This document shows, piece after piece, positions 37,251 to 48,940 of a stretch of DNA of 64,000 nt. Origin of the DNA: Gossypium raimondii (Eukaryota > Streptophyta > Magnoliopsida > Malvales > Malvaceae). The stretch is taken from the NCBI RefSeq assembly GCF_025698545.1, contig NC_068570.1, positions 50,859,924 to 50,923,923 on the forward strand. Reading direction: 5' to 3'. Within the stretch, counting starts at the first letter, position 1. Each line of letters begins with the position of its first letter. Both the position numbers and the translations under genes were made by a program. The notes under the pieces are model-generated. The model was not told where the DNA came from. It was given only the letters and a program-made list of their open reading frames with translations, and did no database searches.

Positions 37251-38085
37251 ACCTTTATGGTTATTAGATACATCCATCCTGAGGAAATACAGAATACACA
37301 ATTTTATTACATTACATTATATAAATAAAATAATATTATCTTTTTAATAGTTATATAAGAAATTAGAAGAATTTAGGGTTTATTTTATGATGTAATTTTA
37401 TATTTTTTTTACCTTTTAACAAATACATAAAGATAAAAATGTAATTTCATATATCGGGCAAGACAAGCAATTATGAAAATCGCTCTAAACCCATCTTATA
37501 AAAAACAACTTATCCCCACCCCATCTCCACTATTCAAAAAAGAAAAGAAAAGAAATCACTCCACTCGAAGTAGGGTAATTTAAATCCCATTCAACAATTC
37601 AAGTTTTGTCATCTTTACTTATATATGCCTTACATCAAATCTGAATGGATATTTAACACTTAAATTGATTGTTAGATTGATAGAAGAATTTTATTAGTAT
37701 AATGTTAATATTTTGAGGACTCCATTAAAATATTTTGAGATTTAGAATATGAACAGTAATATAAGACTTTTGATGAGGAAAAAAAGAAATTAAAAATAAA
37801 GTTGAAAGAACATAAAATATTTAAATCACTCAAAAGATAAAAAATAAAAAAAAACTAATTTTTTTAGTTTATGATAGTAACGTAATGACGATAATGTTAA
37901 TCACCATATAATAATTTTTAAAAATTTGATAACTAAAATGTAATATGAAACAAACTTAAATTTATCAAAAAATATTTGTTAAACCCTTGCAAAACCTATG
38001 AAGGAAAAAACGCATTCATAATTTTCCAAAGACGCACCCCTTTCTCAGTCTTGTCCTAGAATTCAAAAGAAGCGATGCTTTATCA
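37251..38085 (+). promoter_or_regulatory. Upstream region of cardiolipin synthase
   Basis: AT-rich, no ORF. It must contain the promoter and 5' leader of the gene starting at 38086. I see no motif strong enough to name. Confidence 0.4.
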
Positions 38086-38116
38086 ATGGGGATTTACAGA
38101 TCTCTGCAAACCCTAA
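38075..38116 (+). other. Upstream ORF overlapping the cardiolipin synthase start
   Basis: An ATG at 38075 opens a 13-codon reading frame ending TAA at 38116, out of frame with and overlapping the main ATG at 38086. Its start context (G at -3) is at least as good as the main start (T at -3, G at +4). If it lies in the mRNA it would reduce initiation at the main ATG. Confidence 0.5.
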
Positions 38117-40247
38117 TCACCAAAAACCCTAAGAAAGCTCGAACTTTTTTGACCGCAGCATCTACGAATTCAACTGCCACAACAACCACTTATGTAATTC
38201 CACCTCTATCCTCCCCTCTCTTTCACACCCGAGTCTCCCCCTTTTCTCCGTCTCTTTCTAAATGGATCGCTCCTTTCAATGGTCCTCTCTTCCTCGCTTC
38301 TCCTCCCTGGAAGCTCTCCCAATCCGCCACTCCCTTCTGGGGCAACGTCACCGTTTTAAGAAAAGTCCAAGCGTTGAATCTTGACTTGATCAGAGGCGGC
38401 GGAGCTAAATTCCCAGTCAAGCTACCATTTGGGTCTGTCCTATCGAACCCGACAGGCTTGGATCGGGTGGAAACCCAGAAGCAAAGTAATAAGGAGAGGG
38501 AAGCTGTGCTTGAGAGTTTCGTGAATTTGCCTAATTTCATTTCAATGAGTCGATTGGTTTCTGGTCCTTTGCTTGGATGGTAAGTTATTAATTCAATTTT
38601 TTTTTTGTTGATTGATTGTTGCAGTTATTAATTCAATGGGTTAATTGTAGGATGATTGTAAATGAAATGTATGGTCTTGCATTTGTGGGATTGGCTATCT
38701 CTGGTGCAACTGATTGGGTAAGGATTCTCTTGACATTTTTCATATGTTAATTGAAACCAATTAATTTTTTTTTGTATAAATCATGAGAATTTAAGTTTTT
38801 TTTATCATTTCTATTGATTTTTTCTAGTTGGATGGTTATATAGCTAGAAAGATGAGGATTAATTCTGTTGTGGGTTCTTATCTTGATCCTCTTGCTGATA
38901 AGGTAAATGATTAATGCCACTTTACTTCTTTGTATGCTTTTGTGACTTCGCTTATGAGCTTCATTTGACAAGTAGTTTACTTTTCATCTTCTTGGTATAG
39001 GTTCTTATTGGATGTGTTGCTTTGTCAATGGTACATAACCATCTTTTGCACAGTAAGTTTAATCTGTATTCGTTTAGATCTTCTTCGATTCTCTGGTTAT
39101 TGGTATTAGTGGAGACACTGAGGGCTTAACATGTTTTAATCAATATGCCTAGCTTACACATACAATTCATAAACAAGCTTTCCATCTTGGAAATACATGA
39201 TTTTTACTCAGTCTAATGCTGAAATTATCATAACCGGACTAAATGTTTAAGGTTTGTCCTTGTTATAGATTATATCAGCAGCAGTTTTTGCTAGTAATTG
39301 CCACAGAATCCTTCATCTTTATTTCTGCTTCACCTACCTTTAATACAGGGAATTGTGGATGTTTAGAGCAGTAATTATCTGTGTATGTTATTTGATATTT
39401 AAATTTTACACACATGAGGTACTCTATTATTTGCAAATGTTTGGTGATGCCGATCTTATTAGTTTTCTGTGATGTAAAGCTGGACTTGTCGGGCTTGTTG
39501 TCTTTCGAGATGTTGCCCTTGTTAGTGCTGCTGTGTACCAAAGAGCCGGTAGCTTGGGTTGGCAGGTGAAGGGCTTAACTTGAACTTTAGTAGCACATGT
39601 TTTTGTTCCAATTCTTTAATGGCTTGGCAAACTTTGGGAATCATTGATCTAAATCTTGGATCTTTTTTTTTTTTTATTCAGTGGAAAAGTTGGCTAGATT
39701 TCTTTAATCTTGATGGGACTAGTCCACAGAAGGTTGAGCCTCTCTTTATAAGCAAAGTAAGTATCATATTTTCATTTCCCAATTGAGGGGAATATGGATT
39801 GGAGTTAGCAATGGATTCTGCAATTCTTTAGTATTTTAACACTGTAAAAGACAGTGAGAACAAGTGGCAAGACACGGGTGAAAGCCATTTACGGAATGCA
39901 GAAAACCCCAAATGCTGCAGCATGTGAAGACCATTAATGCTTCCATATCTGAAAAGATTTCAAAATTTTGCAGGTTAACACAGTTTTCCAGCTGATTTTA
40001 GTTGCTTCAGCTCTCCTTCAACCTGAGTTTGGAACACTAGAAACTCAATCATGCATCACATACTTAAGGTAAACAAACTGCCCCTTAGCTAATTAGATCA
40101 TACTTAAATATATGATGTCACAAAAGCTGATATACTTCATGACATATCGACAGTTGGTTAGTGGCTGTCACAACAGTAGGTTCTACCTTTGCATATGGAG
40201 CACAACACATGAGAAAGAGACCAGGGTCGATGACTAGAAAGCATTAG
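38086..40247 (+). CDS. CLS: Cardiolipin synthase (CMP-forming), mitochondrial
   Basis: Eight exons: 38086-38579, 38651-38717, 38828-38902, 39001-39052, 39480-39565, 39682-39756, 39974-40068 and 40154-40247, joining in phase to 345 aa, close to the plant enzyme's usual size. The enzyme joins CDP-diacylglycerol and phosphatidylglycerol to make cardiolipin in the mitochondrial inner membrane. The complete CDP-alcohol phosphotransferase signature is present: Asp186, Asp189-Gly190, Ala193-Arg194, Gly203, Asp207 and Asp211, split over exons 2 and 3. The first ~100 residues are rich in Ser, Thr, Arg and Lys, as in a transit peptide, and hydrophobic segments follow. Near the C-terminus is [15 protein letters not shown]. 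The ATG at 38086 gives the transit peptide; a small uORF overlaps it. Part of the last exon is duplicated downstream. Confidence 0.93.
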
Positions 40248-41683
40248 GTTGAATTCCTAGTGCAACACTAGGACAATCGATGAGTTCCTTCAGTGTGTGA
40301 GCTTATAGAGCTGTAGATGGGAAGAAAAGAATGATTGCATAGGATGCAAACCAGATGTTGAGCCAAAGGAGCTTATCTGTTACCTGTAAATGGCCTGCAC
40401 CATCTTGTAACAACAGCAACAGAAACAGAAACAATTTACGAATGCAGGGTTTGGCAAAGCATCCTATTAGTGTAACTTGAAAGTATAACTTGTAAAGTTT
40501 TGTCATTGGTGTTTAAGCTCCGTTCAAGAAATTATGTTGATTTCTATAATGTCTTGGTCAACAATTTTAATGGGGGTGATTTGAATTATGCCAAGTTTTG
40601 GTTCAAACATGAAAAAAAAAAGCTTCCATTTGAGGATATGAGGATCAGGGTAAACACTCTTTTAACTTTTGAAGAAAAAAAATCTCGAAGCTGATCCAAG
40701 ATAATTGTTAGAATGCACCACAATCAGCAAGGGGATATGACATTACTACTTCTCTTAAAGAACGAGTTGGTGTACTAATTCCACTAATTCACAAAAATAC
40801 ATGCAATAAAGCATAACTTGCTTTATGACACTCATATGGGTAACACAGAGAATCAAGACTATTTTTTTTCCTCTGTTAACCTTGGTTCCATGATACAAGA
40901 AGCTGATATAGTTTATCCAATAAACTAAACAAGCTATTTAAAGTGATGATACTGAAACAGCATTTTAGTGTTTCAGAGAAGAGATATTATTCAGTAATTC
41001 AACAAACAAAATGAAAATAATTCAGGGTGTCGCTGAGAAAACTACACTGTTCATTTTCATTTCAATGCCAAAAAAACAAAAAGCCTGTTGAGGGGACCTT
41101 AACGGTAGGTATTGTCTCACTCGAGAGTTTTATCTCCCTTAAGGAATGCCTCGGTTGATGTAGATATGATCTGCAAAATGAGGCATTTAAACTTTGGTTG
41201 TTGGTTCAATCCCCTGCAAGCACAACTTGCATAATTAATATTTCTAATACTACGACGCTTTTTCCGTAAACTTGCAGGTGATATATGAGACACTCTCATC
41301 CAAGTGGACAATAACTTCCGTTTATTTGCTTTGAAGAAGTATGGACACCTTGCTTACACCTGGGAACTTCCCCTCGACAGTTGTGGACGAGTTCATTTGC
41401 CTCCTCAACGTTTAAAGATGCTAGCAAAGTCTTCTCACAAACCGACTTCAATTCCGTACTCTCATTACAGAATCCCCCACAAGCAATACAGCGAAGCAAG
41501 GCAATAGTGAGAGTCCACCTCCAAATCTCCATTCCTCGTACTCTTAAAATAACTCCCTAGCTTCCTCCAAATTCACTCCCTGACACAACCCATCAATCAA
41601 AATCGATAAAGAAAACCCAAATTCGGCTTCATTCCCTTTTGACAGCAGAAAACAAAAAGTGGGATCAAAGTTTTATGGGGATT
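40248..41683. other. 3' flank of cardiolipin synthase; first copy of the duplicated segment
   Basis: Contains the 3' UTR and flanking DNA, which recurs in diverged form at about 41860-42560 (for example CCTTGGTTCCATGATA, TAGTTTATCCAATAAACTAAAC, TATGACATTACT). No additional gene is visible. The minus-strand ORF at 41296-41532 has no recognisable domain. Confidence 0.6.
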
Positions 41684-41755
41684 TGAACCCGACGTGAATC
41701 GAACACGCAACCTTCTGATCTGGAGTCAGACGCGCTACCATTGCGCCACGGATCC
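41684..41755 (-). tRNA. tRNA-Trp (CCA), copy 1
   Basis: A 72-nt cloverleaf on the minus strand: acceptor GGATCCG with CGGGTTC, D arm GCGC...GCGC, anticodon arm TCTGA-CTCCAGA-TCAGA with anticodon CCA, T arm GCGTG-TTCGATT-CACGT, discriminator A. No intron. A run of five T lies about 25 nt downstream on the minus strand and may serve as the polymerase III stop. Nuclear, cytosolic type. Confidence 0.96.
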
Positions 41756-41859
41756 TGTTGTACTCTTTTAAAATAGATCATTTTAGTTGATTCCATAGTA
41801 GTAAATCATTGGTAGCTCTGAATCAAAAGGAAGAGGCTCCATCAGGTATTTTCCTTAAC

Positions 41860-42140
41860 AGCTTATATACTTGATGACATATGCACATCGACGGTTGGTT
41901 AGTGGCTGCCACCACAACAGTAGGTTCTACCATTGCATATGGAGAAAGAGAGCAGAGTTGATGAGTTCCTAGGGTGTGTGAGCATATAGAGCTGTAGATG
42001 TGGAAGAAAGGAAAACCGGATGTGGAGCCAAAGGAGGTTAGTGGTTGCTTGTAAAAGGCCTGCTCCATCTTGCAATAAAAGCGACAGAAACAATTAAGCA
42101 AGACAAGATAATTGTGAGAATGCACCACAATTCTACTCAC
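41860..42140 (+). pseudogene. Duplicated last exon and 3' UTR of cardiolipin synthase
   Basis: Closely resembles 40125-40450: TTGGTTAGTGGCTG, CAACAGTAGGTTCTACC, TTGCATATGGAG, then TGATGAGTTCCT, GTGTGTGAGC, TATAGAGCTGTAGATG, GAGCCAAAGGAG and GGCCTGC.CCATCTTG. The coding part has lost bases (after GCATATGGA) and has no other exon nearby, so it is a pseudo-exon carried by a segmental duplication, not a gene. Confidence 0.85.
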
Positions 42141-42585
42141 AAGCAAAGGAATATGACATTACTGCCGCTTCACTTTAGGAACATACATGCAATAAAGTAA
42201 CTAATGCTGCATGAGACTAAAGTTTCATAGGTACTACATACAATCAAGATTTTATATTGTTTACAATTAACCTTGGTTCCATGATAGTTTATCCAATAAA
42301 CTAAACCTGGTGTTTAAATCGAATAAGTTTCAGAGAATATATGTTTTTTACTAATTCAACAAACGAATTAATGAGAGAAGTGCAATTTTCATCTTTCATT
42401 CCAATACAAAAGGCCTGATTGGGTTCCAAAATTGATGGTGTAAATGAAAAACTGTAGGACACCTTGCTTACCTTCCCCTTTTAACATCTCTGGATAAACT
42501 TAAATCTGCTCGTAAAGTCCTTGGACAAAGCGATTTCATCCCAAATTCAAAAGAAAAGGATTGGATAAGGATTTAAGGTGGGAAT

Positions 42586-42657
42586 TGAACCCGACGTGAA
42601 TCGAACACGCAACCTTCTGATCTGGAGTCAGACGCGCTACCATTGCGCCACGGATCC
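42586..42657 (-). tRNA. tRNA-Trp (CCA), copy 2
   Basis: The 72-nt sequence is identical to the first copy over the whole cloverleaf, including the CCA anticodon. A TTTT run lies about 30 nt downstream on the minus strand. It follows the duplicated cardiolipin synthase 3' flank, as copy 1 follows the original. Confidence 0.96.
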
Positions 42658-43262
42658 TGCTGCTCTTATAGGGGTTCATTTATTTTGAAAAACTCATTTT
42701 TGTAGCATCTGTGAATCAAAAGGTAGAAGCTCCATGAGGTATTTTCGTTAATTTCCAGTAAAATTTTAACATTGCATAAGTTTAATGTGCATTCTAAGTC
42801 TCTGCTAATTTATTGGTTTTTTACTTGTATGTGTCATGCCAGGAAATGGAAGGTGGTAGGATACATATGCAGATGCAGTCAAACATAGATTTTAGAAAAA
42901 AGGGTATTGTCCCGGGACATTGTTTGTTGTTGTAGGACTTTACAAGGCATTTAGTGTTTTGATTTCATTTTTGGTGGGTGGATCTGTTGGAAGAGTCAAT
43001 TGTTCCACCTGGCTTCCTTGTTAGGTGCTTTGCTTTAGGTTCCAAACTCTTGTACAGCAGTGTTCAACTGCTCACCATCTGTTTGATATAGATATATATA
43101 TGTAAGTCAATTGTTCCTGGTGTTTGATGGAAATGATTCCAGGGCATTTGGTTCAACAAGTATAGGACGGGATGTTTTTCACTATTTCAACAAGCAATTC
43201 TCATGCAGTCTTCGTTTCTCATTTCAGTACAAAAAAGTAAGGATCTCTTATTAATGGGAAAT

Positions 43263-43334
43263 TGAACCCGACGTGAATCGAACACGCAACCTTCTGATCT
43301 GGAGTCAGACGCGCTACCATTGCGCCACGGATCC
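43263..43334 (-). tRNA. tRNA-Trp (CCA), copy 3
   Basis: Again identical over 72 nt. A TTTTTT run lies about 20 nt downstream on the minus strand. The flank on its 5' side (43345-43500) repeats the flank of copy 2 (GTATTTTC.TTAATTTCCAGTAA, GCATAAGTTTAATGT, CATTCTAAGTCTCTGCTAATTT). Confidence 0.96.
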
Positions 43335-44690
43335 TGTTGTTCATGACCTTAAAATAGTGCCTTTCTTTAGTGATAGTAAAGTATAAATAACTCTCAATCT
43401 AAAGAGGAGGCTCCTGTCCATGAAGTATTTTCCTTAATTTCCAGTAACATTCTAAAATGGCATAAGTTTAATGTTCATTCTAAGTCTCTGCTAATTTCTT
43501 GGTTTGTTAACTTGGCACTATATAGCCTAGTGTATGCACTAGAAAAGTCTTTGTTTGTTGTTGTAGGACTTAATAAGCCTTTAGTATTTTGGATTTCTGT
43601 AGGGTGGATCTGTTAAGTCTCATTTGTTTCGCCGGCTTCCTTATTAGGTGCTTTATGATAAGTTGTTCATTTTTGACCAAACCTTGCGCTTAGCTTCAAA
43701 ACTATACGACTTATTGCACTTGAAGCTACTCTTGTATGCAAGTCAAACAGCAGTGTCTTTGTTCACAATCTGTTTGAGTATTGTACCTATATCTTAGGCA
43801 AATTAATAATCTGAACAGTGTAGTATGCATGAATTTAGAGATCCTTTCTGATTAGATAGAAACCTATAGTGACTTTTGTTTGCATTCAGATTAAAATCAA
43901 GCCAAATATTTTCCTATTTAAAAACCCCACACGTAAGAGCTCATTAAGGACGTTCTCTGCTTGTAAAACATTATTTTACCCTAAATTGGTTTAAAGATAA
44001 TCTCCAATGTACTAATTGGAGTGCTTATTGGGTTGATTAGTGCTACTGTTGCCCTGCTTTCAATTGTTTTTCATGCTGTGGGTACAACAAAAGCGACGAC
44101 CAAGTAGCTAAAACTTTTAAATTAACCCCAAATTACATTTTATCATTGGGACTCTTAATATTCCCTTCAAACATGCCTAAAATCATGTTAACCGTCTTCC
44201 AATAACATGGGACATCGATCAACTAGTTGCCACTATGTCAGCTTTGTGGTAGGCATTTTTTCCCCTATAATTTGCACAAGTTCAGGGTTCATTTTGGTTC
44301 ATGTAACAGAGGTCACCAATAAACTAAACCAAAGCCACTAAGACAATATGATCAGAGTTCCGCCACGAAAAGGGGTAAAACATTAAATTTGTGAGTTAAT
44401 GCTGCTTGGGTCATAGCAGATGCACAAAGGGCATCATATACCAACCAAAAGCACTCAGTGTAGGTATAAAATTACAAAACTCAAATCTCCAAATCAGCAT
44501 AACTGTAGTAGGTCATATATACATAGCTAACCTCTAATGCGAATCAAGATATATTGTTTTCATGATTAGCAATGTAAGCTTGAACGCTTTTACGAAGGGG
44601 CAAACTACACTTTTGTAGGCAATTGTCATGTCCAAGCAGAGATCAACCCCACCAAGGTACACTTCGTTGGTCTAGTTTCCATACGGCAGA
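43335..44690. other. Intergenic, 3' side of Derlin gene
   Basis: The first ~200 bp is the third copy of the tRNA-Trp flank. The rest is ordinary AT-rich DNA with no ORF or repeat I recognise, and includes the 3' UTR of the minus-strand Derlin gene. Confidence 0.5.
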
Positions 44691-46865
44691 TTAATCCCTG
44701 TGAAGTTCCTCAGCAGGTGGTGGAGCAAATCTCACATTTTCCGGCCGTGCTACCACTACATCCTCATCTGCAAACAGCGCTTTGATGAGAGATGGAGTCT
44801 TTAGGGGTCTGCGACCAGTCATTCGGGGATATACATCTTCAAGAAAATAGTATGCATGACCAGCTATCATTCCCTGGATTAACAAAAATATTTAGTTTAA
44901 CAAAGAGATGGCATGCAAAAATTAAACATGGCCGCATTGAGAATCTGAAGCGTGGGACAAGAACCGGGGGAAGTCTAGGACCATTGCATAATTATAAGGG
45001 AGTCTCTCGGTTATCACCCAGCGGATGAGACCAAGCAACTTACCCCCCCCCAAATCCTAACACTTTCCTTTTCCACACTACTCACAACAAGACCGATCCA
45101 GCAGTGACGATATATGGCTATTATGAAAAGCTTAATTATACTAGTATAGCTTGTGCCTTGTAGTCACTTCAGTGAACGTACAATGGATTTCAGATATATG
45201 CAGAGAATTCATACAAACAGTACTAATCCCAACATTAAAGCAGGCTCTGGAAATAGGAACACACCAGCAGATCCACCCAAGCACTAGCACCAACAAGAAC
45301 AGAGAATCCCAAAAGCACCTAAAAGACATACAAGGAAAAGAAGTAATTATACTCAACAACTAGATGAAGTATGATAAAACCCAAAAATGCAAAAAGAAGG
45401 CTGAACTTTCTCCAAATGGAAAATTCCACCAATAACCACATTTCTTTTTTTGAAAAGCTTTAAATACTTCAAAATAGAAAATGCATAATCAAGAGCAATA
45501 ATAATCATAAAAAAAGGATGGAGTGAATTGAAGCACTCACCCAGGGCAAGTAAGCTGCTGTGAAGGTAAAAAGACCCAGAAAACTCATATGTATAAAAGG
45601 ATTCTGTTTGCTCCATACATAAACCTACAAGTTGTAGTAAATAAGATGGCTTCCAAATGGCTATTAACAGAGATCATAAACTACAAAATAAAACAAATTT
45701 TGCACGTAAACAAAGGCAGATCGGCTTACCATCATGAATGTCAATGAATTGCTTAGAAATATGATTCGGGCAAATGATGCTGACAGATAAGGTATCATTC
45801 CTCCTATAAGCACAATGCCAGTTAAGACAGAAGCTCCAAACAAAAGCATGTAAAAAAAATCTGCAGTCCTTCCCCTGAATGTGTTCTCTTCAAGAAGTTT
45901 GCAGTATCGGGCGAGAAAGAACATGTGAAACATGAAATCCAAATCTGGCATATAAACGGATACCATGTTAAAGGTGCTCGACAATTTGAGTGTACTAGCT
46001 TCAATCCTAATCATACAGATATGCCTGGATAAGCAATGCCAACTTTAAATATCTTTAATCTCATTGATGGTTTAAACTCGGAAGAAAGCATATAAAAGGA
46101 AGGCTGATCTGAAGTTATTGTTGTCTTTAAAGCATACTCCTTTTTACTTTTATCTACACTTATTCAAGCTTTTAAAAGAACAGGAAACTTTTACATATTT
46201 AAGCAAAAACATCCACGACAAATTATATAACATCGTTCGATGGCAAAAGAAATTACAAACCCGAGATTTCATGACATTCAGACATAAAAAGGACATGAAA
46301 TTTACCCATCTTGCGGAAGTACAGGAAGTTAGTAATTAGGCGCCAGAATTGATAATGCTTAACCACAAGTTTAGGGTTCAAGTACAGATGATAAGGTGAT
46401 ATTATCTGCAAAAGAAAACTAAATCAGATTAGCACGACAATGCAAACATGTTCTATATTCTTCTCAAAATCAAGACGGGAAAATCAATCATATATCGCCA
46501 ACTTTGCCTGCCCAAATTTCCAACTTTAAAACATGAATAGAAACCCATGGATCAAATCCAATGGGAATCACTAAATTCACGACATTGAGATAAACGCAGA
46601 TCAAATCAGTCTAAAATAATTATACCCATTCGCATAAAGACTTGAAAAAGCATACCTAAATCATTGAAAATTGAAAGGGCAAAATCGCAATCCCATTGCC
46701 CAGATTGAAAAAGAAAATCCGAAAAGAGAAAATAAAAACACATATAAAAAAAAAAAAGAGGCATACTTCGAGAGAACAGCCAATAGTGATAGCTACTGCA
46801 GCTGTGAGATAAGAACGGGTGATGACGGGCATCTGCTTATACCATTCTTCAATAGCTTGAGCCAT
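44691..46865 (-). CDS. DER2: Derlin-2 (ER-associated degradation)
   Basis: Six exons on the minus strand: 46865-46767, 46405-46306, 45944-45730, 45624-45541, 45318-45265 and 44873-44691, joining in phase to 244 aa, the usual length of plant Derlin-2. Derlins are catalytically dead rhomboid-fold ER membrane proteins that help move misfolded proteins to the cytosol for destruction with CDC48. Visible: MAQAIEEWYKQMPVITRSYL at the start, the WR motif (Trp54-Arg55), MFHMFFLARYCKLLEEN, YMLLFGASVLTGIVLIGGMI, several membrane segments, and the GxxxG motif GMIAG (185-189). The C-tail is acidic and cytosolic. Which Derlin-2 paralogue it is cannot be told here; the symbol is for the group. Confidence 0.95.
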
Positions 46866-48314
46866 TGAGGTTTTTTTTTTTTTGAAATTTCTATAATAGC
46901 AATAAAATTTAACCCAAGAAAGACTAATTGGATCAAATTGTTTATTTGATTTTCACTATGGATTGGGGGGGGGGGCTTTGAAGATCGAAACAGAGATTTG
47001 GTTTTTGAAAGAAACAAAAAGAAGAACCGAATGAAGAGATTAATGGCGTACAAAATATTATCGTACTTATACGTTTTTTTAAAATGACAAATCCAACGAG
47101 AATCAGAACGCGCGTGGTTGATACGAACCAATCAAATTGCTTTTGTTTAGGATTAATTACATAATGAACCCTATGCTAAGCCTTCCATTCTAATCACTAA
47201 ATACGTGTTATCAAATTAAAATTATATTTATATCCTAAAATAATTAAATTAGACCTATTTTAAGAGTTTTTAAAATTTTTATATACAAGTTAAATCAAGG
47301 TGAAATTTTATATTCTATTAAAATATCCAGGGACGGAATCAAAAATTATTTTGAGGGGTTAAAGAATTTTGTTAAGAAAACCTAAATTGATTTTTTTTAA
47401 ATTTTAGAATGCCTAAAATATAATTTTACTATTAATCAATGTTAAAAACTTAAATTGAATAATTAACTATTATGAAACACTAAAACTACAATCATCTTAG
47501 TCTACCAAGTGGCAAGTCTCAAACCATTTAAGTAGTTGCATATATCCTATTAGACATGTCATTCAGAAAAAGGATAATGGCCTCCTATCTAAGTGACCCT
47601 TAACTACTCGATTTTATGTCGAGTATTTTAAAAGTTGTATAGACAATTTGAATATAGTATCAAAGTGCTCGATTTCATATTGTGTGTTTCATGCCAAATG
47701 CTTTAATAAGTTGGATTGATAGTTTAATAGAAGAGTTCATGACAAGGGCATCGCAAGATTGGAATGAGATAATACTTAGACTTTAAGGATATAATTAGGT
47801 GTAGCACTACTTATTCTATTAGAGGTTACTTGCCTTCTGACATAAGCCCTCTGCCTACTTTTTGCGACAATACTAGAAATATGCCTCTCATCATAGTTTA
47901 GGAATTCATGTTATTTTTTTTTGATACAATGGCTTAAGATTATCTATAATCTCTCTCAACTTTTAAATAGGAAGAGAAATGTGTTCCGTCACACTTGAAT
48001 CCACGTCCTCCTGCACTGGCAACAATATCAATGCCAATCAAACTAAGACTCAATCGGTTAATATTAATATTTTTTTTATAAAACTTCTTTTTATAAAGCT
48101 ATATTGATATTTTAAATATACAATTTTATATTATATTATTGGATAATATAGATATCACATATATAATAAAAATAATTATATGTTATTACTTAGTATCATA
48201 AAATATTAGTTAAATAAAAAATAATCAACTTCAGTTATTAAATAAAAGCGAGGGCAAAATAGATGATAAGTGATCAAAATTGAGGTTAATGTGCATAGTA
48301 AGGTTATAGTTCCC

Positions 48315-48318
<4 letters not shown>
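46866..48318. other. Derlin promoter side and AT-rich intergenic region
   Basis: The first part should hold the Derlin promoter (minus direction). A run of nine or so G at 46966-46974 and poly-T stretches are present. No gene is visible from here to the next repeat. Confidence 0.5.

Positions 48319-48351
<33 letters not shown>
48319..48351. repeat. (AT)n microsatellite
   Basis: Uninterrupted alternating A and T over about 33 bp. Confidence 0.95.
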
Positions 48352-48355
<4 letters not shown>

Positions 48356-48783
48356 CATCCCCACCTTCTTTAAAATACTTGTATGTTACTTTGGAAAATT
48401 AAAACTACAAGATATGTTGTCGCATCTAGTTTTTATTCTTAATAATTTGACATGGCATATCCTAATTTATTAAATTTTATATTAGAGTTTTACAATTTTA
48501 ACAAGTGGCATTTGAGTTTCGTGATGTCAAATAATTGAGAATGAATTGATTTTTGTTTAAATAATTTATTTTTAATATTTTATAAATTTAATATATAGAT
48601 TTAGTGTTTCGATCATACACATGTTAAATCATATTGAATTTAGGTTGAAATTTCAAGGTTTTATTTTCAATTTTCAATTTTGTGGATTTTCAATTGATAA
48701 AAATTGATTTGCGGGGTTTTCTTTTTCATTTTCGTACAATTATAATTTGGTAAATTATAGTTTTCAGTGATATTTATTACTTA

Positions 48784-48937
48784 CGATGGGTTTAGATGGG
48801 CAATTGGGTGCGGTGCGGTGCGGTGCGGTGCGGTGCGTTTAGTTTACTTTTTGTCTCACGCTACAGTATCTAATCTCACCGCCACCGTCGTTTTTATACT
48901 AACCGCAGGTAAACGCACCGCCCATCCAAACTCACCC
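48784..48937. mobile_element. Short TTA-flanked MITE with GCGGT microsatellite
   Basis: The ends CGATGGGTTTAGATGGGC and GCCCATCCAAACTCACCC are imperfect inverted repeats, and TTA stands on both sides (48781-48783, 48938-48940). This is the 3-bp duplication of PIF/Harbinger (Tourist-like) elements. The 154-bp body holds about six tandem GCGGT units (48808-48838). No coding capacity. Confidence 0.7.
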
Positions 48938-48940
48938 TTA

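Noticed and set aside
41296-41532. 78-codon minus-strand ORF with several Cys
   Set aside because: It lies in the 3' flank that was duplicated together with the tRNA-Trp genes, and the duplicate does not preserve the frame, so it looks non-coding.
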